From Nematopogon swammerdamellus (Eukaryota > Arthropoda > Insecta > Lepidoptera > Adelidae), in NCBI GenBank assembly GCA_946902875.1, contig OX336340.1:12973566-13037565 (forward strand): a stretch of DNA of 64,000 nucleotides, in the 5' to 3' direction. How positions within the stretch are numbered: position 1 is the first letter of the stretch; each line of letters starts with the position of its first letter. The notes under the pieces were generated by a model. That model was not told where the DNA came from, made no database searches, and saw nothing but the letters and a program-made list of their open reading frames with translations. Shown one piece after another: positions 1 through 14,100 of the stretch. The position numbers and the translations under genes are program-made.

Positions 1-685
1 GCACTGAAATACCGTGATCATATCCCATTGTGAAGATATTATGGTTACCCTACTTCATTTTACAATGCTGCAAAATTTCTAGTAAACATTCTTGTTCACC
101 TGCCTACACTTCTCCCACATCCCAAAGTTAGATATAATATAATGCCTCACGGCATTAAGCTCGCCTATTATACCTAATTATTATAAATTGGTGTTTAATA
201 AAGAATATATACATAAATACATTTCTACATTTCTTGGTTTACCTGTGAAAGGATACGCTCATGCATCCACGAGTCACTCGTGGCTGCATCCGACATATGA
301 TTCACTTCTGCAGCCTCTTACATAACAAATCTTCACTATTTTTATTTATTATTTAATTAATTCACTATAAATAACACCTAACATTTTCTGAGAAAAGTTC
401 TTGAAACGGTATGGTATGACCGTTTCCCGGCAGTTCATGGGGCTGCCACTGTAAAAAAATATCTTTTATAGATAGTGCGTGTATACTCTTTTGTGAACAG
501 CGGGTAAAATCGCTTTGATTAAGTTTATATGCGTGAATTAAAGTTAAATTCTATTATTTCAATAAAAAAACTCGCTTAAATCCAGCCATAAATTCAAATT
601 GAAATAATAATAATCAACGGGTCAACAAACTTACTTACCAGTGAACTTAGACATGAACACATCAGCCTAGGCTGTTCGTTCATCA

Positions 686-687
686 AA

Positions 688-722
<35 letters not shown>

Positions 723-725
723 ATA
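686..725. repeat. (AAAT)n microsatellite
   Basis: About ten tandem AAAT units; it creates a spurious minus-strand reading frame of repeated IYLF residues. Confidence 0.95.
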
Positions 726-749
726 TTTTTACTAATATATATTACTAAT

Positions 750-1085
750 ATTAGTACCGTGTGGGGCCGGTACTTAAAAATAATAGCCCCACTGCATCTC
801 TCCCCGCGCATGTCGTAAAAGACGACTAAGGGATAAGGACAAGATGCCGTGCTAAAGGGCGACAGGCTCGCCAACTCTCACCTTGGCGCGGTACTTCCAC
901 AAAGTCATGCAGCAGGTGGGTCTTCGTGCCTTACTTGCTGCTTGATCGATTGAATCTTGTTCGAATACTTGGCGAAACGTGGTGGTCGGTGTTGTGCTGT
1001 AATTTACCTGAGTTCTTGCAGCACAACACCGATTACTCTGCTTACCCCGATTGTCGGGATTCAGCGTGTGCGATATGTATGTATG
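750..1085 (+). mobile_element. SINE-C copy
   Basis: Begins ACCGTGTGGGGCCGGTACTT, includes the block GTCGTAAAAGACGACTAAGG, and ends near a (TATG)n tail after a GTTGTGCTG..CAGCACAAC inverted segment. The same order recurs at 4870-5135 (minus), 5653-6412 (plus, interrupted), 20290-20395 (plus, short) and 27070-27160 (minus). The family is dispersed and noncoding; the class is inferred from size and recurrence. Confidence 0.65.
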
Positions 1086-1369
1086 TATTTTTATTAACTA
1101 ATATTGTATTTTTTTCGTGTGGCAAGTGTTAGATAGGGACACATCCATTTCCATCCACCGTGGTAGCTATCTCACTCTGGTCATTTCCCTCTCTAATATG
1201 AAGACGGAAATTGATCTCTAATGCCACGCATTAAGGTATATTTTTCTATTACAAATTACTGCAGTACTCAATCCGTCCGTCGAATTTCTGGCTGTCAACG
1301 TCAGTCAGTCAACTGACAGTTGTCTTTTTCCTCTCTTTTTTTTTTGTTGATTCGGGTTGTCTTCGCAGA

Positions 1370-1738
1370 AGTCGTTATTCGTACAGCGAAAGCCGATCTC
1401 CTCAATTAGCAGGAAAGTGGTATGGGTGAATGTTCTGGTGGTTTAAAAAAAATAACCAGGGTTAAATTACTAACCTAATGTTGAGGCAGCGCATGTCGTT
1501 TTTGTTACGTTTCGTTGAAAACTCCCATAGTGCAGTTTGCATACCTGCATGCAGGTTTACCTACGAATAGACATTCCCGATCGGACAGGGCCATAGAGTA
1601 ACTTATAATGGTATAGGACAGGACAGGGCTATTCGTAGGTATACCTGCATGCAGGTATACCTACGAATAGACACTTCCGTTTTTGTTACCTCGATAACAG
1701 GTATGATGAGCCGGACTTCGCTGTACGAATAACGTCTC
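1370..1738. mobile_element. TIR element (MITE) with 21-bp ends
   Basis: The left end GTCGTTATTCGTACAGCGAA (1371-1390) and right end TTCGCTGTACGAATAACGTC (from 1717) are inverted copies with one mismatch. A related element with the same ends spans about 24036-25527. Nested inside is a shorter inverted repeat around CCTGCATGCAGG at 1547-1574 and 1629-1656. Confidence 0.65.
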
Positions 1739-2180
1739 GTGTATTCGCTCGCAAACAAACATTGGATTGATTGTCTGTTGGTCTGTTGTGTTGTCTGTCT
1801 GTCACTCGATTACTTTCTCTGTTTAGGAAGGAAGCAAGCACCACCGCCCAGCCACCAATCAATGAATCCAAGCAAAGAAATGCCTTCCTCGCTTTCCTGT
1901 CTCGGTACATCTCATTCATAAAATACAATACCTAACGCTCACTCCTGTCCTGTCTGCCCCCGCCGCGCCGCGTCTAATAATCAATACAAACAAAGTTATT
2001 CTACTTTAGTGAATGCGTCGCAGTGTTTATTAGCCAAGATGTTCTCATTATTTTCGTGTATAGTTCATCATGTAGGTCAAAATTAATTACGCGTTCTACA
2101 TGCACATGCCTACATTCATAACGAGCTCGTTCATCTGACGCGCTCCGCGTTGCATAGTGTAAATAATCGATCTCACGGAA

Positions 2181-5100
2181 ATGAGCTGCACCGAGGACGC
2201 GAGCAGCTGGAGCTGCGAGGAGACTCTCACGCGATTGAAGAGCGAACATATCTCTGGCGCCGTACGAGAGCTATGCCTGGAGCACGCAGTGGACGGCGCT
2301 TGCCTGCTGGCGCTCTCCGAGCGAGACTTCTACGAGCGCCCCTTCTCTGAACTGCGTCTCGGCGACCGGAAGCGCTTCACCTTGTTCGTGCGCAAACTGC
2401 AGAGGAACAACCGAACCGCGATGGTGGATCTCGGGCTGTGCGATGCGTACGTGCTGAGCGAAACATCGGCCAACGTGGACTTCGTGGGGACGAACCTGTC
2501 GCATCTCAGCTACAATCTGCAAGCGGCGACGCAGCGGCTCAGCGCGAGCTCGGGCGAGCCGCGCTACGAGGACACGACGCCGCGCCTCGCCGCAGAGGAA
2601 GTGCGGGCCTCCAGGCTCAAACCTGAGATATGGAAAGCTGCCATCAGTTTAGGTGAGCTGAACATCTCTGCTGTGGATATAAGAGTCTGTTGTTGTGTCG
2701 AGCGAGTGACTCATCTCATGCATTACTTGCGTACAAACAGATAAGGCACAACAACAATCCTTTGTTTGTGCTGTTTGCGCTTATAACAACTGAGTGTGCC
2801 GTGTGGATGTCCTATGTGCCGTATTAGGTATTTTTTTCCTCTTTTATTAACAACTTCATATTTTGAATCATCAAATTTGTACTTGACCAATAAATTCTTA
2901 TTCCATAGCCACTCGCGCGTCCACTGTCAAATTGATGCAAAATCTCATGTGCCTCTGAAAATCTGTTTCTTAATTATTATTTTTTTCTCCTAAACTACGC
3001 GTCTCCGGCAAAAAATGATTTCACTACAATTTCTCTTTTAACCCTTTGGCCCTCAGCATAAATATTCGTACGACCGTTAAGCCTCAGCCCTTTTCGCCGC
3101 GCGCAAAAACGCAAAATTTTGGCGCGCGCGCTCCCGCACAAATTCGAATATCCCGCCTCAATCGATCGATTCATCAATGATCTGTATTCAACCTTCTTTG
3201 TACTGAAATTGCGGATTCAGTGATACCAAACACTTCAGGATTCACTTATTTAGAAGCACAGACCGATTTTTTGAACTCCAGGCAAAACAAAACACACTGG
3301 ACATTTTTTTCCGATTTTTTCTGACCAAAACTGTATAATTTCCTCCCACAAGTCGCCCATCAAAATATAGGCATTGAAACGTACTCTAGAATACGGGTAC
3401 CCGAAATACGGTACAAGATCTGTGTATTCCAGTGTCTGTGGAAATGTCAGTTGTCATGGGAGCCCTTTTTTTTTACATTTTCAAAAATTATTTTCTGTGT
3501 GAAGGTGATTGTGTTGCCCAGTCATGTTTGAGAATAGTTACTAATAAATTTAACCGAGAATGTATACCAGTATTCAGTTCTACTAAGAAAAATTGGTAGA
3601 ATTAGTGATGAATTAAATAATGAGCCGCGCGCCGCCGCGCCGAACCCCGATCAGGGTTTGCGACGTGACCGGTGATCGATGTATAAACCCCGATCGGGGT
3701 TTGCGGGAGCCAAAGGGTCAGCCTACACATTAAGTTTACAAGCAATTTACGACCTCGGCTCCCCAACTTAAAACCACACACCACAGCTCTACAACCCTTC
3801 GCCTCCCGCCGCTTACCTGCAGTTAACTCCCAGCCCTTTTCGCCGCGCGCAAAAATGCAAAATTTTGGCGCGCACGCTTCCGCACAAATTCGAATATCCC
3901 GCCTCAATCGATCGATTCATCACTGATCTGTATTCAGTCTTCTTTGTACTGAAATTGCGCATTCAGTCATACCAAACACTTCAGGATTCACTTATTTAGA
4001 AGCAAAGACCGATTTTTTTAACTCCAGGCAAAACAAAACACACTCGACATTTTTTTCCGATTTTTTCTGACCAAAACTGTATAATTTCCATAGACGAGTC
4101 ATACCTCTAAATAAAGCTAATAAGACGTACTCTCAAATACGGGTACACAAAATACGGTACAAGATCTGTGTATTCCAGTGTCTGTGGAAATGTCAGTTGT
4201 CATGGGAGCCCTTTTTTTTTTGACATTTTAAAAAAATATTTTCTGTGTGAAGGTGAAGTGTTGCCCCCAGTCTGTTTGTACTAATTTTAGTACTTTTAAC
4301 CAAGAAGTGATACCAGTAATCAGTTCTTTGGTCGAAAATTGGTAGAATTAGTGATGAATTTAATAGTGAGCCGCGCGCCGCCGCGCCGCGCCGAACCCCG
4401 ATCGGGGTTTGCGGGAGGTAACCGGTGATCGATGTATAAACCCTGATCGGGGTTTGCGGGAGGTTAAAAAATAAGGTTAAGGATAAATAGGTTCGTCGAT
4501 GCTCCAAATAATTTTTTTTTTTATGTAATCTGGTATGGGCTGAGTCACCTCCGAGAAGGTAGGTGGCATTCCGGAAACTTTACTTTGGACTGCTGGCTAT
4601 ACTGGACTATAGGAAAACACAGCAGAGTCTGCAATGTGTTCTTACATCCTGTACGGTGGTACCAACCCAGTCGGCTACAATTTGAGCCTACCACATAGTT
4701 AGTGCGAAATGTTAATTGGACAGTGATGTATTGATAAACAAGTACCTACTTGCCGAAGTATGTATTTTCTTTACAAATCATGTGACAAGCTTTTTGAAAA
4801 CAATCAAAAACTTATTTGTTTTAGTAAAGGGCTTAAATAAAAGCTTGTTTCTAAAAAGGTTTTCTTATTATTATACATACACATACACACCACATGCCGT
4901 ATCCCGAAAATCGGGGTAAGCAGAGTAATCGGTGTTGTGCTACAAGTATTTTGGTAAATTACGATCAGGCAGCAAGTAATGCATGCTACAAGACTCGGTG
5001 GAAACACCGAGAGGTGGTTAACCTGTCGCCCTTATGCACTGCATCTTGTCCTTATCCCTTAGTCGCCTTTTATGACATGCACGGGGAGAGATGCAGTTGG

Positions 5101-8100
5101 GGCTATTCTTATTAAGTACCGGCCCCACACAGTACTGTTATATTATTATTGTATTATTTTATAATATAATCCTTGTACAACCCTAGCGTATTCCATCTCG
5201 TGACGCGCTCACGTGAAGATCGCGCGGTGGGCAAATGCATTCTCGACTCTCGGCTGCATATACTTAAGGTGCGTTTCTCCTTGCAGCGAACGCCTGGTAT
5301 AATTATTTGGATTTTGTAGGTTATTATAGCGTAGGTATTTTCGATTTTGTATGAGCTGATGTATCTGTTACGGAGTAACTATTACCTCATCTGTGGCGTG
5401 ATGGATACTTATCAATACAAAATAAAGCTGTGCCGAACGCGAGGTATGTGTGAGTGCGACAAGAAGGAATACTCGCTATATGTGCAATAAGAAAGAACAT
5501 ATGACTACTGAACCCTCTGCGTGTGAACAACATTCTCACTTAACAGGTTTTTCTTAAGTATATCTGGTTGGATTACACCTACTATGTAGATCCGGCAAGA
5601 AACTTTTTTGCTTTTTTAAACCGTTATTATACCTTTAGTTAAATGTTTACAGTGTACCGTGTGGGGCCGGTACTTAAAAAGAATAGCCCCACTGCATATC
5701 TTCCCGTGCATGTCGTAAAAGGCGACTAAGGGATAAGGACAAGATGTCGCGCTAAAGGGCGAAAGGCTAGCCACCTCTCACCTTGGCGCGGTCCTTCCAC
5801 CTTGTCATGCAGCAGGTGGGTCTTCGTGCCTCACTTGCTGCTTGATAGTTATCTTGTCCGTATACTGTGCTAAACGTGGTGGTCGGTGTTGTGCTTTAAT
5901 TTACCAGAGTACATAAGGGAGTGAAAGTTGGGTATGGCAGGCGAAGCATGAGAGCAGGATAAATTATGTCGAAATGCGCGCGTTGAGAGGAGTATGTGTG
6001 GAATAGGAGGAGTATGTGTGTCTGTAGAATGGATGATAGGAGACTAATGAAAGAAATCTATGGAGCGAATGTTAGTAGAAGAGTCGGGAAGGGTCGCCCT
6101 AGACGCACGTACCTGGACCAGATCGGGCATGTGCTCGAAAAGGGTCAGGTGCGTAGTACCCGTAACCGACGAGCATGTATGAAGAACATTATGAGAGTGG
6201 AAGAGGCGGCAAAAGTGTGTCAGGATCGTGGCGCGTGGGGGTTGGGTTGTTTGCGTGGGTTGGGTCTGTTGTCTTTGCCTGCCCCACTGGGAGGCAGGCA
6301 GGCGTGACGTTATGTATGTGTATGTATGTATGAACTTATAGCACAACACCGATTACTCTGCTCACCCTGATTGTCGGGATACAAAAGCGTGAGTTATGTA
6401 TGTATGTATGTTACCATTTATTTGTTAATTTTGTTTATTTCACCAAAAACATATTCTGTATGTGTAACTTTTTTTTACATACCAGCATTTTTACTTTTGT
6501 GTATAAAAAAACAATAGTACAGAGTGTGCGTGTGCACGCAGGTTACGTGTTCCTGGTGACGTGGGTGACGGCGGTGGTGATGGTGATCGTGCACGACAAG
6601 GTGCCCGACATGAAGAAGTACCCGCCGCTGCCCGACCTGTTCCTCGACAACGTGCCGCACATCCCGTGGGCCTTCGACATGTGCGAGATCACCGGCTCAA
6701 TACTCATGGCCATATGGATCGTCGTGCTCTTCTTCCACAAGCATAGGTGCACCAATCACTTTTCCTCCTCCGTTCATGTTGCACATTGAGCAACGTTGCA
6801 ATAAACGGCAGTGCAGCAACAGGCGCAGTGGGGCCGCAGCGCTGCTTACACCCGTTGGCTTCCATGCCATTTTTGCCATGAAAAAATTCGCGAATTTTGG
6901 GGCGCCCGCGCGAACGTAAACTAAAGTTAGATAAACACGTAAAAGGAAAAGACCGCTCCGCAGTTGGCGGGTTAAATTGTTTTAATTTAACCCGCCAACT
7001 GTGGAGCGGTCGCCGAAATACCATGTACCGTCGTCTATGGAGCGGTTGATATCGACCGCCGCTTTGTCAGCTAGCTCCATACCGCTGCATGGGCCGAACG
7101 AAAGAATTTTTTCCTTCTATCTCACTTAGCCGTGTTTATTTGAAAAAGACAAAGTATAAAGTAGAAACTAAACGTATAAATGATGAAGATATTGGCATTT
7201 TACATAACCTCATATATTTTCGAGTCAGTGTGGTAATTTATTTCTAGTTTTGCTAAAATTCGTGTTTTTGACTGTAGATAGTGTCTCAAGATAAGTAGAT
7301 AAAATAATCTATCCAACCATGTGCTTTCCATATACCTAACTCACATATTTACGTAATAAAATTCACCAAAATTTTGGAATGGCTAGTGAGTGCGAAAGTG
7401 TTGTTTTTGACCAAAATTTTGTGTGAATTCAAGATTTTATTGTGTGCGACACAGGCGCTACTGATACACCAGAAAGGTTTTTTAGATTTTAGATGTAATA
7501 CTTTTTATGATAAAAATACTATTTGACCAATTTGTAGTTGTGATTTTATAAAAATAGAAACACAGAGAGAGGTCGCAATTTTCACATAGAACAACTTTAC
7601 AAAATAATTTTGTTACCTAGAATATGTAATATATGTAAAAAAAATGCCATTTATAGCTAGAATATTTATCTGTAAATACAATCCATTCATTAGTTCATAA
7701 AGTTTCATGGAAAAATCTTCCAAAATGATTTTTTTTCTAGAGTAATGTGAAGACACCTTTCGCGGCCGCTACCTGGTGTAGGTAAAGGATAGTTTCAAAA
7801 TGTTTGCGCCCAAAATAGAAGGGTTAACTAATAGAATGTAAATAGCTTCCAAAAATTTCATTAAAATATTAACAAGTGCACTCCGGAGAAAAAAAATTTG
7901 TGAAATGCACGCATCAGCTCCAAGCTCAATAATGTCAGAGTATTAACCACTATGGGCTCTTGACAGATAATTAAGTCCCCTTTAAAATGTTATACAACAA
8001 GACGTGAGAATGCACTTATTTCGAAGCAGACAAATTTTTTGAACTCCAGAAGAAATCACACCTGAATTTTTTTTCCAAATTGTTCTTATCTAAAATTGCT

Positions 8101-11100
8101 GAATTACCATATTAGTATTTTATCCGACGTGTAGATCATGAATTTAACTATTGAAATAACACATTCTAAATAACATTTTTACCATCCTGATATAACAATA
8201 CTACTCAATGATCCTGCCACAAATTGAAAAAAAAATTGACAGCTGTCAAAATACTGTTTAATCAAGACCTGGGAATCTTCACTTAACCTGTTCACTTCCG
8301 CGTTAATAAATATGTCTACTGTAATCATAAATGTATACCATGCAGCGCCGTCACTGGATACTGGCAGTAATAAACAAATTTCCTATTAGTTGCCACTATT
8401 AAAAAAAAAAAGAAGAAGAATCTTCACTTAGGTGACATTAGTCAAAATGTCTTAAAAAGACAATTGCCAAAAAAAGGCCTGGGAATAATGTGTGTTAGCC
8501 AGTGCGTGGGTCACCAGTTTTGGGCCTACTGAATTCACAATTTTTCTTCTTGACAACACGTCCCGCTTACGAAAAAAAATGCTAACGACACACCTCCAGC
8601 GGTACAGTCTGACGTCACGTCGCCGTGCCACGCAAGACCACGCCGCCCGCCGGTACTTCTCACCTTGCTCGCTCGTAATCATACTACTGCTTCTTTAACA
8701 TTATGTTGGAAAACTTACATATTAAAAAATTCTTGGCCGCAGATTCATTCTGCTGCGAAGGTTCTTCGCTCTGGCGGGCACAGTGTTCCTGCTGCGCTGC
8801 ATCACGATGCTGATAACGTCTCTGTCGGTGCCGGGGTCCCACCTCAAGTGTGCCCCTCGCTCCTACCCCATCGCCGACGACTTCACCAACTGGGGCCGGC
8901 GCCTGCAGCAGGCGTACGACATCTGGAGCGGAGCGGGCATGTCGGTGCGCGGAGTACGCACCTGCGGAGATTACATGTTCTCTGGGCACACGGTCGCGCT
9001 CACGATGCTCAATTTTTTCATCACTGAATGTAAGTGCCCTCTTTACACTCACAGGAACCTTTCTTTTTTCTGTAAGACTTGTTCCATTGTGCCTGGAAGA
9101 AGTTTGTAGTGGAGCTACTACAGAACCTACCTATGACAAAAGTCAACTATCTTCATACTATAGTCCAAGTTGCCTGTTCTCTATTAGCGATTATCGCAAA
9201 AATAGCGGTAGCCGCAGCTTTGTCTCACTAGATGCTTTTGAGAAGCCCGTTGGAGCGAGTGAGTTGTATCATGAGAAATTGCTAGTAGTGATGAATTGCT
9301 AATAGAGAATAGTCCCGCAGATCGATGAACAGACGAGTGTTGTATGGGGAAAAAGACTCGCAGTAATACGCTATTGGGCCACATCGACACCTTAAAGTCG
9401 CATACAGTGAGCGGTGGCTGCTCACTGTATGCGTTCATTCACAAAGCAAAAATCATTGTATTTTGTCCGCATTATGTGAAAATATTTGAATATTTTTTTT
9501 TTTAATTTTGAATTTTACTTATTTCCTGTAGATCTGTTTGCCAGTCGGCAAAGGCCTCCTCCAACCTTTTCCACTCATGTCTTTCTTGAGCCACTCTGTT
9601 CCATGTGATGTGAAATAACAGACTAGATTTAGTTTTACATTAAATTTAAGTTTTCTATGTATAGTTTTTCATATAATTGTAATATGGATCTGAATAAAGG
9701 CTATATAATAAAAAATAATAAAATAATAATAAAAAATGTGAAAATATACATTTATAAACTGTAGCTTAGTTTAATAAAAAACGATTGCAAGGAATTTAAA
9801 CTATGAAGAAAAGAATGTATTTATATACCTAAATGTATCTCTGTGAAACTAATGATGAAACACCATCCAAGTTATGCATTATAATTATTTATTCGCTAAG
9901 CGTAACTTCAAGTTTTTCAAGATATATCATTAAAGCTATGATAACCTTCGTACAATCTTATAATAACATGGTTTATCTTATTCTACAACAAACTAATGTT
10001 GACTATATTAAGACCTGTATGACGTCCAGATGCAAAACTGTACAGACGTACATACAGTTTTATATTTTCGAGCAGTTGAAATTGCGTAGTATGTAACTAA
10101 TGCAGTCTTGATGAAAAAAAATACACCCTTTCAACCAATCAGTAGTCGCGTAGCACGGCCCACAACAAAAAACAACAAATACTAAACATGCTTACACAAC
10201 TTTATTTTACTAATATATTCAATTACATAATGGAATTTCAAAGGACGCAATGGAAAGATTGGTTAGTCGGTCTTGGCTCATTGTGTATCTTTTGGCTTCC
10301 TGAAGGGCTTGGCCTTAATAGCCGGTCCCAAAAAAAAAAATCAAATCAAATCATTTATTTATTCAGGCACTCGCCCCATTGCACACACAACAAATTCAAA
10401 TGCAAAATACACTAAACAATAAATTCATCATCATAAGGGCGGACGAGCAACTTTTGTCGCTAGCAACTTTTTTATTTCTGTCGCTGTCTCTAGACGCTGT
10501 TTCTGTCGATGCGCATATGGGTGCGACAGCAACACAACTTTTTCGTAAAATTTTGCCACATTCATCAACATGGATTTGGAAGAGACGTCTGTGGTCTGTG
10601 CACTTGTTATTAGAAACAGAAGAAAACAGTGAAAAAGACAATATTGGGTGCATCCATTGTGGAGTGAAAGACTGACGGTTGGAACATTTCATACGATGTT
10701 TGGAAAACTGAGAGAATTTCCAGAAAAAAATGTCCGCTATTTCCGGATGAGCATCGAAAGTTTTGATGAATTGGAATAACTGTTGGCACACCTCCTCCCA
10801 CGCATTAGATTTAGCGTGTATATCAGAGTATTCCTTTAAGTTTTTATTATACAGCACCTGTCTGCTTTCTACTTCTTCAATCAGTCGCTCATTATCGATA
10901 TCTTCCTCCGAAATGGACAGTTTACTTTGTACCGTGCAACATGCGCTGTCAACCTCGATTGATGTATCTTAAATAGAACGAGTGAGAATGCTGGGCTCTA
11001 TGGATAAAAACCTTTGCCTTTCCTATAGAACACACTTTAAAAATATTCCCAGGTCTCGAGAAAACAATTATTTTAACGGCTGTCAGGTAGGTATAAACTC

Positions 11101-14100
11101 TAATCACTGGCAGGATGGTAAACTGGTTTCTAGTCTAATGTTATTTAGAATGTGTTATTTGAATAGTTACATTCATGATCTACACATCGATATATGATTC
11201 GCAAAGGAATTTTCCGAATTTTTCTAACCTTAGCTTAGATTAGGTTAGAAAAATTCGGAAAAAAATGTCGGGCGTGTTTTGTTTTTCCAGGAGTTAAAAA
11301 AATCATTGCTTCTAAATAAGGAAATCCTCACTTATTGTTTACGGTTTTGTGGAGAATTTCATTGGTTCCAAGTGTCAATAAAGGTCATTGATCTCACTTC
11401 ATTACTGTAAGAAATAATTGAGTTTACATGTGCTCGTAAGTGTCCACTCGATAACAATGGCGTAGAAGCCAAGGGGTGTAAGCATGTTTAACAATTGGGA
11501 AGCAAAGAGGTGAGAGGCTAAGGTGTTTATTAATTTTAATTTTGAAAAGCTTCTTTCACATGAAGCCACCGAAATGCAAATAGTTAAGAAAAATCTTAAC
11601 ACAGCGCTAGGCTCGGAACACAATGTGAGGTTAGCACATTTTTGGTAGGTTGACTGGGTTTTTGTCTAAACACAGCGTTTTCGATTAATGTAATTGTGAC
11701 GTACACGGTAATTTGCTAGGTGAATCGAGCTTCAGTCTACAAATTATGAGTACCTACGCAGTGAATGAACAATTCGCTCGCCGCCCTGCTTTCCTTCATC
11801 GCTGAGCGAGTAATCTTCTTTGCTACGCTGCGAAGGGTTTACTTAGTCAAAGTACGTGACAGTGGCTCTCCGCGGGCGCTATGAGCCACTGTCACCATAA
11901 TTCAGCTTTAATGTCAACATTTCATATGACACTAAAACTGAATTCAGAATTTTTATTTTTTTTATTTTTTATAAAATTGATACAATGAAAAGTATTTGCG
12001 AATGTTTTGCCATTTTATATCTTAGACAAATATCATCTATAAGCGCTGTGATGCAACGTCATATGCGCCCAATTGCTTACTACATCTGCATGTGCAAAAG
12101 TTCACAAATGTACAGTAGAGCGCCGATTATCTGAACACCTTGTCGTCCCGAGGCCAGACAAGCTCCGCCCGCCGCAACAAGGCACTCGCCCCTCCGCCCG
12201 CACCGCCTTTCCCTTCACTCACCGTGTCTACGCACGGTACCACAATACAAAACCTAAATGTGCATCCTAATGCATGTCACCAATAAAGCTTTATGTTATA
12301 AAAGTCCTCGCATAATACTTACTTAAGTGTATAGAAACAATGTTTTATTCATAGAAGTATAGTATAGGTCAGTTATTGGCTGTTCTACTTAATAAAACGA
12401 ATTACTGAAAGACAATGCACAGCCTAAACCCGTGGGTCTAGAAGCAGAAAATTTTGCATAGGAGTTCCTTATTAAAGTAACGTAACTTTTTTTTATTTGT
12501 GGAAACTGACACGGTTGGCTACATCACCTACAACGTCCGTGATGTCAGCCCATAACACCGGGTGAACTAGGTGCCATGTCAGTGCTTCCCCCTTTGAGGA
12601 TTGTTGAAAAGGAAAGGAAGGAAAGGATTGTTGAAAATTGATTCCCTAAGAAGGTTATAGGGGATTAAAGTTTGTATTTGTAACTTCTGTTTATAAAGAA
12701 GTCAGTTTCAGCGTTTTTGGAAATTTATCCCCTAAGAGGGAGACATCCCTTTTCCAAAAAAAATCTGTCAAGTGCGAGTTTTACTCGCGCACGGAGGTTT
12801 CCGTATCTATCTGCTATCAATAATATCCGCCTATCCGCTCAGGTGGCATGGTCTTCGAATTTTTATTTCGAAGATATGTAGGACGTTCGGAGATAAGCCT
12901 CAATGAGGTAGATGGCAATTGACGGTGGGAAAATGACAGCACGTCAATGAGGTCGTTGGCAATTGAGCGGCTATCTTTTGTCTTTCAACAATGCAATGTA
13001 TGAAAGCCTGTGGCGCCATCTATTATTTAGTAGCGTGACTAATCGATTTTTCGTAAGTTTGTTGTATGGGAGCCCCCCTTAATTTTTAACATTTTCTTTT
13101 TTTATTATAATTTGTTATATCCGCCATAGTAACACATATTCTGTGAAAATTTCAACTGGCTACCTATTACGGTTCAAGAGATACAGCCCTCGGACAGACA
13201 GACAGACAGACAGACAGACGGCGGAGGCTTAGTAATAGGGTTCCGTGCGGGATACGGAAACCTAAAAAGTTAGGGAGGAAGAGAGGGAGTAAGTGAGAGA
13301 GAGAGAGTAAGAATATCTGTCGACTCGAATTAAGCATAACCGTGCATAGCCCAGTAGAAATTGACATTAAAATCGCAAAGCACGATGTAGTTCTGATTTT
13401 TTGGTATGTTGTATGGACCAGTTAGGGCAGTGTGAATCCAAATTTGCAACTTCGAAAAACTTGTGCTTGCAAAAAACTGCGAAATTTTGGGACTTTTTTC
13501 ACTTTTTGCTCTAAAACTATGCGTTTTTCGACAAACATGATTCAGTACTTTTTTAAAGGTAATTAAATTTAAAACAATGTAAGCCCAACTGCAGCTCTAT
13601 AAACCCTATAGGGACCAAGCTATATGACCCTTCAAAGATGGTCCATTTTTCCAGAAAATTTAAAATTTTAAGTTTTGCTCACGTTCTGAGCAAAATTTCT
13701 CATCCTATGAGAAAAGTAAAGTTGTAGTAATTTGCTTTCATTAAAGCACAGAACGAAGTCTGTGAGACTAATAGTTCACTCACAATCTCGAAAAAACGAA
13801 AAGAAGGTAAAGGAAGTTAATAAGCTGTGAGCAAAAAGCTAGTAAAATATATTTTCCTAACACCATATCATATCCTCCAATCAGCTCGGATAATCGGCTA
13901 CTGTATTATGTGCAGACTTGCCCAGCATCCTGTAGTTTCTTGAATACTTATCTGTTTTCGTTTACAGACACGGATCGCAGCCTGTATCTGCTGCACATAG
14001 TGACGTGGGTGATGAACATGTTTGGAATATTCTTCATTCTGGCCGCACACGAGCATTACTCCATCGATGTGTTTATCGCATTCTACATCACCTCGCGCCT

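Larger units (their letters stand above)
1..2180. other. Upstream region of SMSr, repeats only
   Basis: AT-rich DNA holding an (AAAT)n run (686-725), a SINE-C copy (about 750-1085) and a TIR element (about 1370-1738) with a smaller inverted repeat nested in it. No convincing coding exon was seen. The CpG-containing 120 bases before 2181 could hold the SMSr promoter or 5' UTR, but no core promoter motif is clear. Confidence 0.5.
9030..13967. other. SMSr intron 3
   Basis: Contains a LINE-like tail (about 9500-9720, ending in repeated TAATAA), a MADF-domain remnant (10396-10975), repeat copies (10990-11400), a hAT relic (11402-11623), a SINE-A fragment (12485-12600), (ACAG)n and (GA)n tracts (13195-13310). 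No further SMSr exon fits. Confidence 0.55.

Noticed and set aside
683..874. Minus-strand frame ending in repeated IYLF
   Set aside because: It is read from the AAAT microsatellite and SINE-C.
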